A DNA stretch of 64,000 nucleotides, from assembly GCF_048771995.1 (NCBI RefSeq), contig NC_133064.1:32901001-32965000 (forward strand). Reading direction: 5' to 3'. Under the pieces are notes generated by a model. It was not told where the DNA came from. It made no database searches and was given only the letters and a program-made list of their open reading frames with translations. Of the stretch, positions 11,199 through 21,205 are shown in pieces. How positions within the stretch are numbered: position 1 is the stretch's first letter; each line of letters begins with the position of its first letter. A program made the position numbers and the translations under genes. This DNA is from Taeniopygia guttata. Its lineage: Eukaryota > Chordata > Aves > Passeriformes > Estrildidae.

Positions 11199-12704
11199 AG
11201 CCCCAGAAACTCCTTTTTGTGCTGTAGCAGGAATTGGATATTGTGGTATGTTGGTAAGGATGAAAGTTTGACAAGAAAGTCTCACAGGTATGTATGCTTG
11301 GCAGAAAGATTTTTGAATGTAGAATCTGAAGAAGGAATAGAAATGAAAGCAAGTTTTTATATAGAAGACGAAATTGCTGAGCCAGTTTTACTGGCTAAGA
11401 AGGCAAAGGATATGTTAGTTAGAAGGGGTTTTTATGGCTCAGAGCAACGGATAAACCCACCTGAAACAGAAGACGTTTTTACCAAGCAGAAAGATACCAT
11501 AGGCAAACAAACATGCCGATGTTGCAAATAGAAAAAAGGTCTCCAAATTTTCCACTGCAAGAAAACTGAAAACCAACTTCTAGCTTAAACTGTAACATAC
11601 TAACTTCTAGCGATTGGAGAATAGTAACATGAATATGGTAATTATAGTAGTTATGATAGGCTACAGATAAAAGTTAAGGTATAGATTTGTTCTTCTCTAT
11701 TAAGATGCTCAGCAAAGAAAAGTATATAATGCATTGTAACCAAAATTAAAGGGTCTTCAGGCTTGTCTGCAGCTGGAGCTGACAGCTGTAGGAGCAGGTT
11801 CTGTCACCCACCACCCTGGACTGCTGTAACATCTTGGATACAACAAACTGCATTTTGAAGAGTCACCTGGAGTCCTGCATCTCTCATTCAGGCTCTTACT
11901 GTGGTACATTAGTAATTTTTGAATTGGGGTGTGCAGGTGCTGTGCAGAATAGAAGCAGTGTTAATTCCGAATTCTCAACCAGGTAAGGGTTGATATTAGA
12001 ACTCAAAGACCCCATGCTGCCATCTGGCAGACACAAGATTTGACTGTTCAAAACATCCAAATACAGAATGTTTTCATTGTGATATTTAACTGCAAAGTGA
12101 GTTGAAGACACGTGTTTCGGCCCCAGTAGCGATAAGTTAACATGAGTAGCTTTACACACAGCACTCATTCCATTCACTCCAGTGACTTTAACTCATTGCC
12201 ATCCAAGTTGCACACCCAACTTTTTGGCTTGCACTGGTGTGCTGGGAAATGGGGCTGGAGCACTGAGACGCGGAGGCTTCCCCATGACCCGTCATCATAA
12301 GACCACGCGAGTGTGGGACCACATGAGTGGCTCGTTGTCTGCTTGCACGAGGGTGCTGGGGCGCCAAGCCGAGGCAGGAGAGGAGTGGCAGAACTGATCC
12401 AGTGGTGCAGGTGTCCCTGGACTGTAAGCAGGTTGTTTATTTGCTTTAGTTTTCCAAGGAGGGACAGCTTCCTTCCTTCCTTCCTTCCTTCCTTCCTCCC
12501 TCCCTCCTTCCCTCCCTCCCTTCTGGCTAATTGGGAAGGTGGGCTTTGTGGGAGGGACTGTGGTTGGTCTATCAGAAAGGTGGGATCTGTCAGGAGAGCC
12601 TGTGGTTAGGCAGATTGGGATGGGAGTGGGAGCAAAGCAGGAAGTCTCCAAAGAGAGAAGGAGGATTATGGAGATGTCAACAAGTATACCACCACCCCCC
12701 CGAT
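11199..12704. other. unassigned stretch, no clear gene
   Basis: Two short open stretches exist. One on the plus strand (11175-11531) has a charged segment (KKAKDMLVRRGFYGSEQ) I do not recognise. One on the minus strand (11896-12177, 93 codons) reads like coding sequence (VNLSLLGPKHVSS) but I cannot name it and see no splice context. A CCTT/CCCT repeat lies at 12469-12522. The sequence could be host DNA or an old repeat. Confidence 0.4.
12469..12522 (+). repeat. (CCTT)n / (CCCT)n microsatellite
   Basis: A run of CTTC units grading into CCCTCCCT units, about 54 bases long, with no coding meaning. Confidence 0.9.
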
Positions 12705-12708
12705 AACC

Positions 12709-13725
12709 TGAAACAGAGTGAAGATTTAACAGGGTAGAAATTTATTTAGATTTAAGTGAAATGTGTTGCTTTGAGCTTGCTAGCATAAGTAAAATATGCT
12801 GTTTAGTCTAGTAACTCTGCAGCACTAGTAAAACTACTTTAGCTAAAGAGAAAGAATGTGAATTTCCAAGCTGAAGAAATAAGAGAAGCTCTTCAAACCT
12901 TGAAACAGACAAAGCAAAGTGACCTAAGTCTTCTTTCTATACTTTCTGATAAAAAACTAGCTACAAGTGTAACTAACTGTAATTGTAACGCAAAATCAGC
13001 AGAATAAATATGCATGAACCTATTGTGAAATTCTATGCATATGTAAACTAGTAAAGAAGAATAAAAAAAGATCAAGAGTTCTCAGAAGCATGAATGTCCT
13101 TTGAAGGAGAACGATCCCTCACATGCGTCCAGTGCTATAATAAACATACAGTCCCTACAAATTTTTATAAAAATTTTAGAGTTGTAATTTTTTGTTGCGT
13201 CGCGGTCGGCACCCTTTCACCGCGACACCCCGAGCGGTGGCGTGCTGGGCGGCCAGGGAAGAGGGGGGGGGGGCGGCCGATCCCCCTGTGAAGCTCTGTA
13301 GTCCCAGTTGTCAGCGCGGGGACAGATGGAGGCGGCACGGGACTTGGGGGTGAACAGGATGGGTTTATTTAGCGTGGCCCAAGACCCTTTGGGGGGGGGG
13401 GGGGGGCGGACAAAAGGTTTTATACAAGACCTCAGGAGGAGGGGTATAGGAACAGTAACTAATAGGGGAATAGCAGGGGAGTTTAGGGCAGAACTAACAT
13501 ATCATAAACCTATCAGGGAAAACAAGGGAGTGGAGTAACACAAAGTAACCAATAGGGTGTTGAGCCTCACTAAATAGACAGGGACTGTTCTGGGGAAAAG
13601 GGGGAGGGAAAGGGAGGATTCACATCTTGGAGAGAAGGGGTTGGGAGTGAGCTGGGGGGGGGGGGGTATGAACAGACACTGAAAGAATAAAAAACACGCC
13701 CCCACAATTTTTCGTCCCCGTTTCA
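12709..13725 (+). repeat. ERV-6 5' LTR (LTR-A), split by a solo LTR
   Basis: Starts TGAAACAGAGTG and ends CGTCCCCGTTTCA. It is a diverged plus-strand relative of the ERV-4 LTRs (39495-40006 and 48636-49837): the same start, a shared ATATGCTGTTTAGTCT block, ATATGCATGAA, and AATAAACATACAGTCCCTAC in the R-U5 part. A 514-bp solo LTR interrupts it at 13193-13706. No 3' partner is visible, so ERV-6 is only a 5' end. Confidence 0.8.
13193..13706 (-). mobile_element. solo LTR (family D) in the ERV-6 LTR
   Basis: On the minus strand TGTGGGGGCGTG to CGACGCAACA, with the exact 6-bp duplication ATTTTT at 13187-13192 and 13707-13712. It has TATAAAACC near 13420 and AATAAACCC near 13362 on that strand. 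It contains three G runs of ten or more bases. Confidence 0.85.
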
Positions 13726-13728
13726 TTA

Positions 13729-13746
13729 TGGCGAGCCAGCCAGGAG
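13729..13746 (+). other. ERV-6 primer-binding site, tRNA-Arg(ACG)
   Basis: TGGCGAGCCAGCCAGGAG lies three bases after the LTR end. To my knowledge it is a perfect 18-base complement of the 3' end (with CCA) of vertebrate tRNA-Arg-ACG. This supports the LTR boundary and puts ERV-6 in an arginine-primed class I group. Confidence 0.8.
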
Positions 13747-14183
13747 GGTTTTCTGTCCTCTCAGGGGCAGAGGGGAGAACAGACGTCCTTGGCTCGCCCG
13801 GAGGAATTTCCCTGGAGGGGGCTTCACTCTCCCATCATACCAGGGACCCACCACACTGGAGCCCTTTTTAACTTTTAAGGTGGGTCAGGATCAAGAGGAG
13901 GTATGCATCCTGGTAGACACATTTTGAATTTTATCCCTAAAGGAGGAATATTGTCAAAAAGATATTTTGATTATTCAAGGGGTTGTGGAAATTGTGGTTT
14001 CTTCTGTAGGCTTAGAAGTTTGAATGTATCTTTCTCTGAGGCAATTGTGGTAAATGGATTTGGGGATTTAATTCCTTTGTCTACGTGGGGGTTTGTGTGA
14101 AGCCAAAAGGCTCCTATTTGGAGGGGACCCACACCCTTGTCCTTTTCTGTATTTTGTTGTGAAAAGCCAGAACTGGCAGGTTT
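13747..14183 (+). other. ERV-6 leader
   Basis: Untranslated leader after the primer site. It shares TTCCCTGGAGGGGGCTYC with the ERV-4 leader, so the two elements are related beyond the LTR. An open stretch at 13903-14100 (65 codons, GCGNCGFFC near its middle) is too short to call a gene. ERV-7 inserted at its end, using CAGTCC as target. Confidence 0.55.
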
Positions 14184-14189
14184 CAGTCC

Positions 14190-14545
14190 TGTTGCCTTTA
14201 TAAAAGACAACGGCGACCTGGTTACAAGAAGACAGCACGGCAGCCCGGCTTCACCCGGGCTACTCGGACTAACGACACACGCTGGCACCAATTTGGTGGA
14301 CGGTCGAAAGCGTTTATTATCTTATCTCATGGGTTTAAATAGGTTTAGGGGTCTTTGCTACGTCAGAGGGGGGCTGGGGGTTTCAGGGACAGTGGGTAGT
14401 GGAAATTTACCAGAACAGGTGTGGCTACATTCTTCTGGGACTCTTGGGGTTAACTAGATAAGTGGGGAAGAGAGAGGGGGGAAGGGGGTCTGTCTTTCCG
14501 TGACATCCCGGTGATCTTCCGCTCCGCCTGTCCCTATCTACCACA
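14190..14545 (-). repeat. ERV-7 3' LTR
   Basis: 356 bp, minus strand TGTGGTAGATAGG to TATAAAGGCAACA, with AATAAACGC near 14308. Its 5' partner lies at 17593-17947. Confidence 0.9.
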
Positions 14546-14559
14546 TCTCCCCCCTCCTT
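14546..14559 (-). other. ERV-7 polypurine tract
   Basis: On the minus strand AAGGAGGGGGGAGA directly precedes the LTR start TGTGGTAG. This fixes the element's orientation. Confidence 0.8.
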
Positions 14560-14714
14560 ATCACATACAAAATGAGGTAGTTGTAGATAGAGGCATTGGA
14601 GTGAGGTACAGACTTGTAACTTGTTAAGGAAAGGGTGGTTTAGTAGATCAGGGTAGATTTTTTAAGGCAGGTGCTGAAGGCTTTAGCTACTGACTGTGTT
14701 TGCAGTGTTTTGGT

Positions 14715-15401
14715 TTATAGCATTTGTTGGTGGCCTATGAACAGAATGTTTGCCCTTTCCAGACGGGCTTGAACAAATGAGACTAGTTTGTTCAGCATGC
14801 ATGGTCCTATGGTAATAGCCAAAAGCAGTATTGCCAGTGGACCTACCAGGGCAGAAATTAAAGTGGTGAGCCAAGGTGATTGATTGAACCAGGACTCAAA
14901 CCAGCTCTGCTGGGTCTCCCTGTCTCTCTTTCTCTGAGCCAGTCTGTCTCGGAGTTCTGCCATGGAGTCTTTAACGACTCCTGTATGATCTGCATAAAAG
15001 CAGCATTCCTCCTTCAAAGCTGCACACAGTCCTCCCTGCTGCATGAACAAAAGGTCCAGACCTCGCCTATTTTGTAAAACTACTTCTGAAAGTGAAGAGA
15101 CTGATTTCTCTAGATAGGAGATGGATTTCTCGATCCTCTGCAGGTCCTCATCGATGGTCATTTGCAGCTGGGAGAGTCCGTGTTGCTGGGTTGCGATGGC
15201 TGAGACGCCCGTGGCGGTGCCAGCTGCTCCCAGGCCGAGCAGCATTGCGATAGTTATACCTGTGATGATTTTCTTTTTGTGGAGTCTGTTAGGTTTTTCG
15301 AGAAGATGGTATATCTTTTCGTCTGAGTGATGCAGGACTTTAGAAACAATTAGAACTTGAACACAGAAATTGATAGAGTTATTAAACTTGGCAAGGAACA
15401 T
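14715..15401 (-). pseudogene. env transmembrane subunit of ERV-7, gamma type
   Basis: A 228-codon open frame with the full order of a gammaretrovirus-type TM protein: a hydrophobic, Gly/Ala-rich fusion-peptide-like stretch (ITIAMLLGLGAAGTATG) near residues 48-65, a heptad-like coiled coil, the conserved LQNRRGLDLL block, the disulfide motif CX6CC (CAALKEECC) near residues 127-135, and a membrane span (LISALVGPLAILLLAITI) near residues 180-200. The surface subunit is missing; only fragments lie upstream (15641-15922). Without signal peptide and surface part it cannot work as an entry protein. Confidence 0.8.
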
Positions 15402-16304
15402 ATAAGGATTTACTCTGGGTTTTTGGCAAACTTACATTTCAAATGTGGATGGGACTATTTACTTATTGGTCTTCTGTGGGGAGTGTCTCATTTGCACTGG
15501 TGGGGGACACTGGCTGTGGAGTAACTGAAGGGGGTATCTAAAGCATTGCTTTCGTAGAAAAGGGGGTTTAATATCATAGTAAAACTAATAGGGGTTAGTT
15601 AGGTTTGATTTGGTTTCATTTAGGGTTAGTAAAATAGCTTCTAAACAGGCTGGCTATGTGGAACACGAAGGATGGGGTATTTATTAGATCTCACCACCGT
15701 GGGATTCTCAGGTGTTGTCTGGCAGTTTGGTGGTCTGTCATCTCTTTCTGGAGCAGGGGTGTGTGTGTCACTGGGATGGTTCACAAGCGTGCCCTGCAAA
15801 CAGAACTTATAGCTTCTCATTAGTTTTGTTTTGAGGGTCAGGTTCGGTTGGTAGCAGTGGTGTGCAGCAGTGGCTCTTATGGTCTCACTACATGGGGGTT
15901 CTGATTGCCACAGAGGCAGCATGTCTCCTACATCCCCGGGGGCTTTCTCCCCACTTTCATGGCTGGGGCTACCCCGGGGTCCCGTATTGGGGGCGTCTCT
16001 TGCTGACCCTGCGGCACGCGCGCCGCTTGCGGTGGGAGGGGGCTGGGTTCGTCCGCGCGCGCTCTTTCCCCCCCCCCCCCCCCCCCGCTCGTGTGTCCGG
16101 GGGTTGGGACCTGTATTCTTTGGCGAGATGCCATTTTCTCCCGCAGCTCCAAGGGGTATTGTGACCGCTTTTCGGTGCGGCTTAGAACTCTATTCGGTTT
16201 TGTTTTAAACTGTGCTGGTTCTGTATCTTTTGTTTTGGGGTTCCGGTCAGCTTCCGCCGGCTCTTCGGAGCCAGCAGAGTTGTTGCCAGGCTCTGCGGCG
16301 GAAG
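15402..16304 (-). pseudogene. ERV-7 junction region, env/gag fragments
   Basis: Between gag and TM there are only short open pieces. 15641-15922 (93 codons) may be surface-subunit debris; 15928-16365 overlaps the gag end in another frame (SQYPLELREKM). No protease, RT or integrase motif is present, so a deletion of several kilobases removed them. A C17 run lies at 16070-16086. Confidence 0.5.
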
Positions 16305-17411
16305 TCAAATGCCAGGGCACTTCCGGGGCTCCGCGCTGTTTTGTTCGGCCCCGGGCTCGCTCCACCCTGCGGGGGTGGCGCCGCTCCCGCCCCCCGGCTC
16401 GCCGCGCCCCTCGCGGGGGGTGGTTTTTGCCTTATATGGTGGCGGCTCCCGGCGCGGCCGCTGATTGGCTCTGTGTCTCGAGCCGCTCTCCGCCCCTTTC
16501 TCCCGCGCGCGCGCATTTCTGAGATCGCGCGGTGTCTGAGTTTTCGCGTCGGGACCGCCCGGGCCCCGCCCCCCTCCGCGGCATTCGGCGCCATTTTCAA
16601 AGCGACCGCATGGCCGGGCGGCCGGGGATTCTCCCCGAGCCGCGGCCCTTGCGACTCCGGTCTCTCCCGCCGGCTCTCGCCAAGAGCGCCCCGCGCGCGG
16701 CTGCGCCTTTGACCGCGGATCTCTGACCGGCGGCGGCGGCGGGACGGATTGGGAAGCGGCGGCTTCTCGGGGTTTTTCTGCGGCGGGGTTTTCGCGGGGG
16801 TTTTCCGCGGCGGGGGTGTCCCGGGGGGCTTCTGCGGCGGGGTTCGGCGCTGCTCCGCTCGGCGCGCCGGCGGGGAAGCGGCACGGAGCCGCGGGCGGGC
16901 TTGGGTTCCGGCGGGAGCGGAGTCGCGCTGCTCGGAGCGCGCTCCGGCGGGATCGGGGCCGCGCCGCTTGAAACGCGCCGCTCCGGCGGCAGCGCTGCCT
17001 CTGCCGGGCTGGGCTGGGCTCAGCTCTGCGGCGGGGCCGGGCTGCGCTCTGATCCGGGGAAGGGGTTGTCGCGCTGAGCCCTCTCGGGTCTCCGGTCCCG
17101 GGTGGACCCTCCTCAGGGACGGTCTGCGCTTTCGCCCCCCCCCCGAGCTCGGGTTTGACTAATAAACACGTGCGCGCTGCATTCTGCGTCTTTTGTTTTT
17201 CTATTGCTTTGCGCGGGGTTTCTTTTACCTTGCCCCGTGCCGTAACGCTTTCGCCTGAGGATTTTGCCTCTCCGGCTAGCGTGGCTGTATACTGTTCCCA
17301 TATCCCCGGATGCATGGCATCCACTGAGCATTCGGCTGCTCCAAGCCCAGGCAGCCTTGCTATAGCAAGATAAAAGTTCCTGAGCTTAAACGCGATATTC
17401 CATTGCCTCAT
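16305..17411 (-). CDS. N-terminal gag-like reading frame of ERV-7 (368 codons)
   Basis: Starts at the ATG at 17409-17411 just past a splice donor; the open frame itself reaches back through the primer site, which is leader. The first part looks like a class II avian matrix (an MHPGIWEQYTATLAG segment similar in pattern to alpharetroviral matrix). Then comes a very Arg/Pro/Ala-rich stretch with short internal repeats (PAAE/PREN units) and PPPY near 16434-16445, the late-domain motif that recruits ubiquitin ligases for budding. Capsid and nucleocapsid are missing. The base composition is extremely G/C- and CpG-rich. Whether it is expressed is unknown. Confidence 0.55.
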   Translation of the reverse strand: MRQWNIAFKLRNFYLAIARLPGLGAAECSVDAMHPGIWEQYTATLAGEAKSSGESVTARGKVKETPRKAIEKQKTQNAARTCLLVKPELGGGAKAQTVPEEGPPGTGDPRGLSATTPSPDQSAARPRRRAEPSPARQRQRCRRSGAFQAARPRSRRSALRAARLRSRRNPSPPAAPCRFPAGAPSGAAPNPAAEAPRDTPAAENPRENPAAEKPREAAASQSVPPPPPVRDPRSKAQPRAGRSWREPAGETGVARAAARGESPAARPCGRFENGAECRGGGRGPGGPDAKTQTPRDLRNARAREKGAESGSRHRANQRPRREPPPYKAKTTPREGRGEPGGGSGATPAGWSEPGAEQNSAEPRKCPGI

Positions 17412-17417
17412 ACTTAC
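17410..17417 (-). promoter_or_regulatory. ERV-7 leader splice donor
   Basis: GTAAGTAT on the minus strand is a consensus 5' splice site, in the place where retroviruses splice to env. It lies directly on the gag-like start codon. Confidence 0.6.
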
Positions 17418-17572
17418 GACCCATGCGACGCTGTCTATGACGCTCGCGGGTCCGGGGACGTCTCCCCTACGCCTGGGTACGGTTCGACCGTCCTGGCCGC
17501 TGCTTCTGTCCAGGTGAAACCCGTCTACCGGGGGGTTTTTTCCTTTTTTTTTCTTTCTTTTTTCTTCTTTTC

Positions 17573-17590
17573 TCCCGGGTTTCGGCACCA
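17573..17590 (-). other. ERV-7 primer-binding site, tRNA-Phe
   Basis: TGGTGCCGAAACCCGGGA on the minus strand, two bases after the 5' LTR, is the known phenylalanine-type retroviral primer site, perfect over 18 bases. Confidence 0.85.
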
Positions 17591-17592
17591 GA

Positions 17593-17947
17593 TGTTGCCT
17601 TTATAAAAGACAACGGCGACCTGGTTACAAGAAGACAGCACGGCAGCCCGGCTTCACCCGGGCTACTCGGACTAACGACACACGCTGGCACCAATTTGGT
17701 GGACGGTCGAAAGCGTTTATTATCTTATCTCATGGGTTTAAATAGGTTTAGGGGTCTTTGCTACGTCAGAGGGGGGCTGGGGGTTTCAGGGACAGTGGGT
17801 AGTGGAAATTTACCAGAACAGGTGTGGCTACATTCTTCTGGGACTCTTGGGGTTAACTAGATAAGTGGGGAAGAGAGAGGGGGGAAGGGGTCTGTCTTTC
17901 CGTGACATCCCGGTGATCTTCCGCTCCGCCTGTCCCTATCTACCACA
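17593..17947 (-). repeat. ERV-7 5' LTR
   Basis: 355 bp, identical to 14190-14545 except for one missing G in a G run. Confidence 0.9.
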
Positions 17948-17953
17948 CAGTCC

Positions 17954-18615
17954 TGAAGCCAATTCTGCCACTTCTATCTTGTGGGGAACCCCCCCACCAG
18001 TCTAGGGTTTGTTGTCGAGAACTAGAATTGCAGGTACTAATCCTGAGGCCAATTCTGCAGCTGCTGTCTTGTGGGGATGGTGTTGTCCCTATGCAGGCCT
18101 AGGTATTTATCATGCAGCATCCTCTCTGGGGGCTATAGGAGAACTTTAGGGGAAAATATTTTGTTATCCTTCCTTGGTTAATTTTTTTGTCACCTCCCTA
18201 CCCCTGGGGTGGACTTGATGCAAAATAATTGTGTTAGGGAGCAGTTGGCTGCTAAAAGATGACTGATTACTGAAAAAGTGATTGGTTATTAAAACAGGCT
18301 TTAGGCAGTGGCACTGCTTGCAGTCAAACTTGATCATCTCCAAACGGAAAATCACTGGAACAAAAGGAGCAAACTGATAAGGCAAACTGCTCCAGGAGGA
18401 AAAGCAGAAGCCTGATAAAACTCCGACCAAAAAAAAGCAACTCAAATGCCTAATTCACAGACTGCAACTCTTGTAAAACTTTTTAAAAGCAGTCTCACTT
18501 CCTCCGCTGAACAATCTGTTGGAGGAAACCCCACTGAAAACCCGTGAGAAACAACAGAAGTGTAGCAACAAGCACTTCATAGTGAAGCTGATAGTTTAGT
18601 TTTAAAAGACCTTGT
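17954..18615 (+). other. continuation of ERV-6 or older LTR, unassigned
   Basis: It holds two similar units about 90 bp apart (TCCTGAAGCCAATTCTG at 17951 and TCCTGAGGCCAATTCTG at 18041). There is no gene-length frame. Part of it, together with 19209-19370, looks like an older LTR split by the solo LTR at 18616. Confidence 0.35.
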
Positions 18616-19203
18616 TGTAATGAACAGGGCTTATGCCTTTATTAATGTTCAGCTCTTTATTAAAAAGATTAGTAGTTGGGCAGGGGGCTTGACACGGAGC
18701 TCGCCCTCGCTGTTGTAGCTATCCCGGCAGCCAAAGGGGGAGAAGGCGTGCAGAGTCTGTCCCTGGAGTCTCCGTGGCACACTGGTAGCTGGAGGTGAAG
18801 AGGTGTGCAGTCTGTATGTGAAGTTCAGATCAGCAGACTGTCCCCTCTCCTTCCCTCCTAGTAACACCAGGAAGAGTTCCTACTTTGCTCCTGCTTCCCA
18901 CAGCCCAGTCCAGTCTGGTCCTCTGCAGGGTATGGTGACAGGTCAAACACAGACTAGAGATGTGGTTCCCTCTTCCCCAACCAGCACACCCATCCAGCCC
19001 CCTCCACTGTGCTCAGCTTTCCATTTAGGGGTGTTTTTCATCCCCAAAACCCCCTCCCATGATTCCACTGGTCTATTTTGCATCCCGGTCCTAGTGTGGG
19101 TGGGGTTGTAGGTGATTCCCAGGAGCAATTAGCTAATTAACATTTCAGTGTTAGTACTTAGCTCAAGCTGAAGTGTCCCAGCAAGGCTGTTTTCTTCATA
19201 ACA
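18616..19203 (-). mobile_element. solo LTR (family C), first copy
   Basis: 588 bp, minus strand TGTTATGAAGAAAACAGCC to CTGTTCATTACA, with exact duplication CTTGT at 18611-18615 and 19204-19208. Other copies: 24877-25555 and 47896-48558. They share TTAGCTAATTAACATTTCA and AATAAAGGCATA. Confidence 0.9.
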
Positions 19204-20003
19204 CTTGTAACAAGAAATAGTTAGCCATTTTGTGCCTTGCTAATGAAAGGCTGCAGAACTCATGGTTGTGAGGCTGTGAAACTGATAAGAAATAATAAAC
19301 ACCTGAGTCTGAACATGAAATACCATCTCAAGTGCCTTCAATCCCAACCTTGACAGAGGTAGGAAATACAAACAGAGAAGCCACAATTTGTTATAAGTTT
19401 AGCACTGTATTTTGCTACACTTATCTGGAATTGGAAGATGCTGCAACAAGTAGCAGTATTAACCTCTTTATTCTGAGTACATGGTAAGGCATTGAGAGAT
19501 ACATATCATAGAGATTGGGAAGAAGAATTTTGTTACTAAGTAAAAGAATTTACTGCCTTATAGAAAAGGGGGGGACTGAGAAATGGGGTTGGGAATTAGA
19601 GGGGTATTCATTAGAAATGGATATTTAGATGAAATATTGTTTAATATTTGCTGCATTATACTGTGCTAACTGCCTGTAAACGGAAGACAGGATATACGTG
19701 GGGGGCAGGGTATACATTCAAGAGCAACATAAAAGAATGCAAGGATGTGTGATAAGAGTAGGATGATGTTCATCAAAACAGGACAAAGTTACAAGGCTAC
19801 CGAGATAACAAGGCTCCTCTGGACCCCCAAACCAGATCAAACTAACCTCATGGTTTAGACTGTGACTAAAGGATCAGTAAGCATGTGCAAGAAGACAGGG
19901 TGAGAAGGTCAACTTTGATGAAGACTACTTACTTCATCTCCCTGCGACCCCCAAGGACCCCCAAAACGACCACAAGAGACAAGTACGAAGGTGCAAGGGA
20001 CTG
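19204..20003 (+). other. remnant of class I-type ERV 3' end
   Basis: No gene. AATAATAAACACC near 19293 looks like an LTR polyadenylation region. A polypurine tract (AGAAAAGGGGGGGA, about 19562-19575) is followed by U3-like sequence that carries on after the solo LTR at 20004-20688 and ends near the CR1. The whole is one old LTR with two insertions. Confidence 0.4.
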
Positions 20004-20688
20004 TGTCCTAGGGTGACTGTTATGGTGTTTGTATCTCCAATCGTGTGTTCTGTTTACGTTTGATATTATGTTCTGTGCTTTCAGAACTGACTCTGAAAGT
20101 GAAGCTTTGTTTTGCCTTGTTATCATCTGGTTCACCTCCCCCCATGGTCTGCTGTCTAGAAAAGGCTAGGGCTGGCTGGCTGGCTTTGCTTTGCTTGCTT
20201 GCTTGCTTGGCTTGCTTGCTTTGCCTGCTTTCTTGCTTTGCTTCCTAGTTAGGTTAGCTAAGCAGTCCAATTCTTTCCCTGGACTGTTGCTTTTTCCTTT
20301 CCTCTTTCTGAATATCATCCAACCTGCTCTGGACTGGGATCTGGGAAACACCAAGGAACACCAGGAGCCTGCATTTGGTGATCTGCAGCAGCCATCCCCA
20401 GTGCTGGAGAGCAATCCCCAGCGTCCAGACCCGGGCGACCACTCCCAGGAAAGACTTTCTGGATTTGTTCATCTCTTCAGAGTGGTGAAAGAGTTTTGTT
20501 GTCATCTGGTGTTGTTAATTGTTTTGGTGCTGGGAGGTGCTTTGTTCGTTGAATAAACAGGTTCTTTTCCACTTCTCTCTCAGAGGAAATTTTTCCCTGA
20601 ACCAGGTGGGTGGGGAGGGGCCGTGGGGGTTTATTTCCTGGGGGCTCCTTTCAGAGGGTTTTCCCCAAATTTGCCCTAAACTAGGACA
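20004..20688 (+). mobile_element. solo LTR (family F)
   Basis: 685 bp, TGTCCTAGGGTGAC to CCTAAACTAGGACA with inverted ends, and exact 5-bp duplication GACTG at 19999-20003 and 20689-20693. GAATAAACAGG near 20552 is the polyadenylation signal, followed by a U5 typical of a common songbird LTR type. A CTTG-rich microsatellite lies near 20180-20235. Confidence 0.9.
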
Positions 20689-20914
20689 GACTGATAAGCT
20701 AATTAGCATATGATGTGGCACAAGGTGGAGCCAGGAAATGAATATGCATAAATGTATTGCAAAACCTAATGTATATGTAACATTTTAGAGGATGAAAAAG
20801 AACTGCTGAGAGCAGATAGATGCGCATGCCTTTGCGAAGATACCCCACACACATCTGGCCAAAAATACATACTTACTATATAACTCACTTTGAGTTTTAG
20901 AGTCTTTCTGCATA

Positions 20915-21205
20915 TCAGTGGTGGCCAGTGGCAGGACCCAAGGGAATGACCTGAAGCTGTTGGGAGGTTAAGGTTGGATATGAGAAAAAGGTTCTTCACC
21001 CTGAGGGTGGTTAGACACTGGAACAAGTTTTCCAGGGAAGTGGTCACAGCACTAAGCCTTACAGAGTTCAAGAAACATTTGAACAATACTCTTGGGCACA
21101 TGGTGTAACTCTTGGGGATGGTCCTGTGCAGGGCTGGGAGTTGGACTTGGTGATCCTTGTGGGTCCCCTCCAACTCAGCACATATGTGATTCTGTGATTC
21201 TGTGA
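20915..21205 (+). mobile_element. CR1 LINE, 3' fragment
   Basis: 5'-truncated CR1. It has the conserved GTTCTTCACC block, GAACAAGTTTTCCAGGGAAGTGGT, GTTGGACTTGGTGATCCTTGTGGGTC, and ends with tandem ATTCTGTG units. It lies in the old LTR remnant that also holds the LTR at 20004. Confidence 0.9.

Larger units (their letters stand above)
14190..17947 (-). mobile_element. ERV-7: young, internally deleted class II-like provirus
   Basis: LTRs of 356 and 355 bp face the same way and differ by one G in a G run. The target duplication CAGTCC is exact (14184-14189, 17948-17953). From the 5' end (minus strand): LTR, tRNA-Phe primer site, leader with a strong splice donor, N-terminal gag reading frame, remnant env with an open transmembrane part, polypurine tract, LTR. 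Capsid, nucleocapsid, protease and polymerase are absent. Near-identical LTRs mean recent insertion. It must have moved with proteins from another element. Confidence 0.9.

Noticed and set aside
16212-16712. Long plus-strand frames over 15.9-17.2 kb
   Set aside because: They are antisense shadows in a G/C-rich block where stop codons are rare; orientation of LTR, primer site and TM shows the element reads on the minus strand.
17412-17588. Upstream extension of the ERV-7 gag frame through the leader and primer site
   Set aside because: This part starts at a GTG inside the primer-binding site; it is leader sequence that happens to be open. I start the gag-like frame at ATG 17409-17411.
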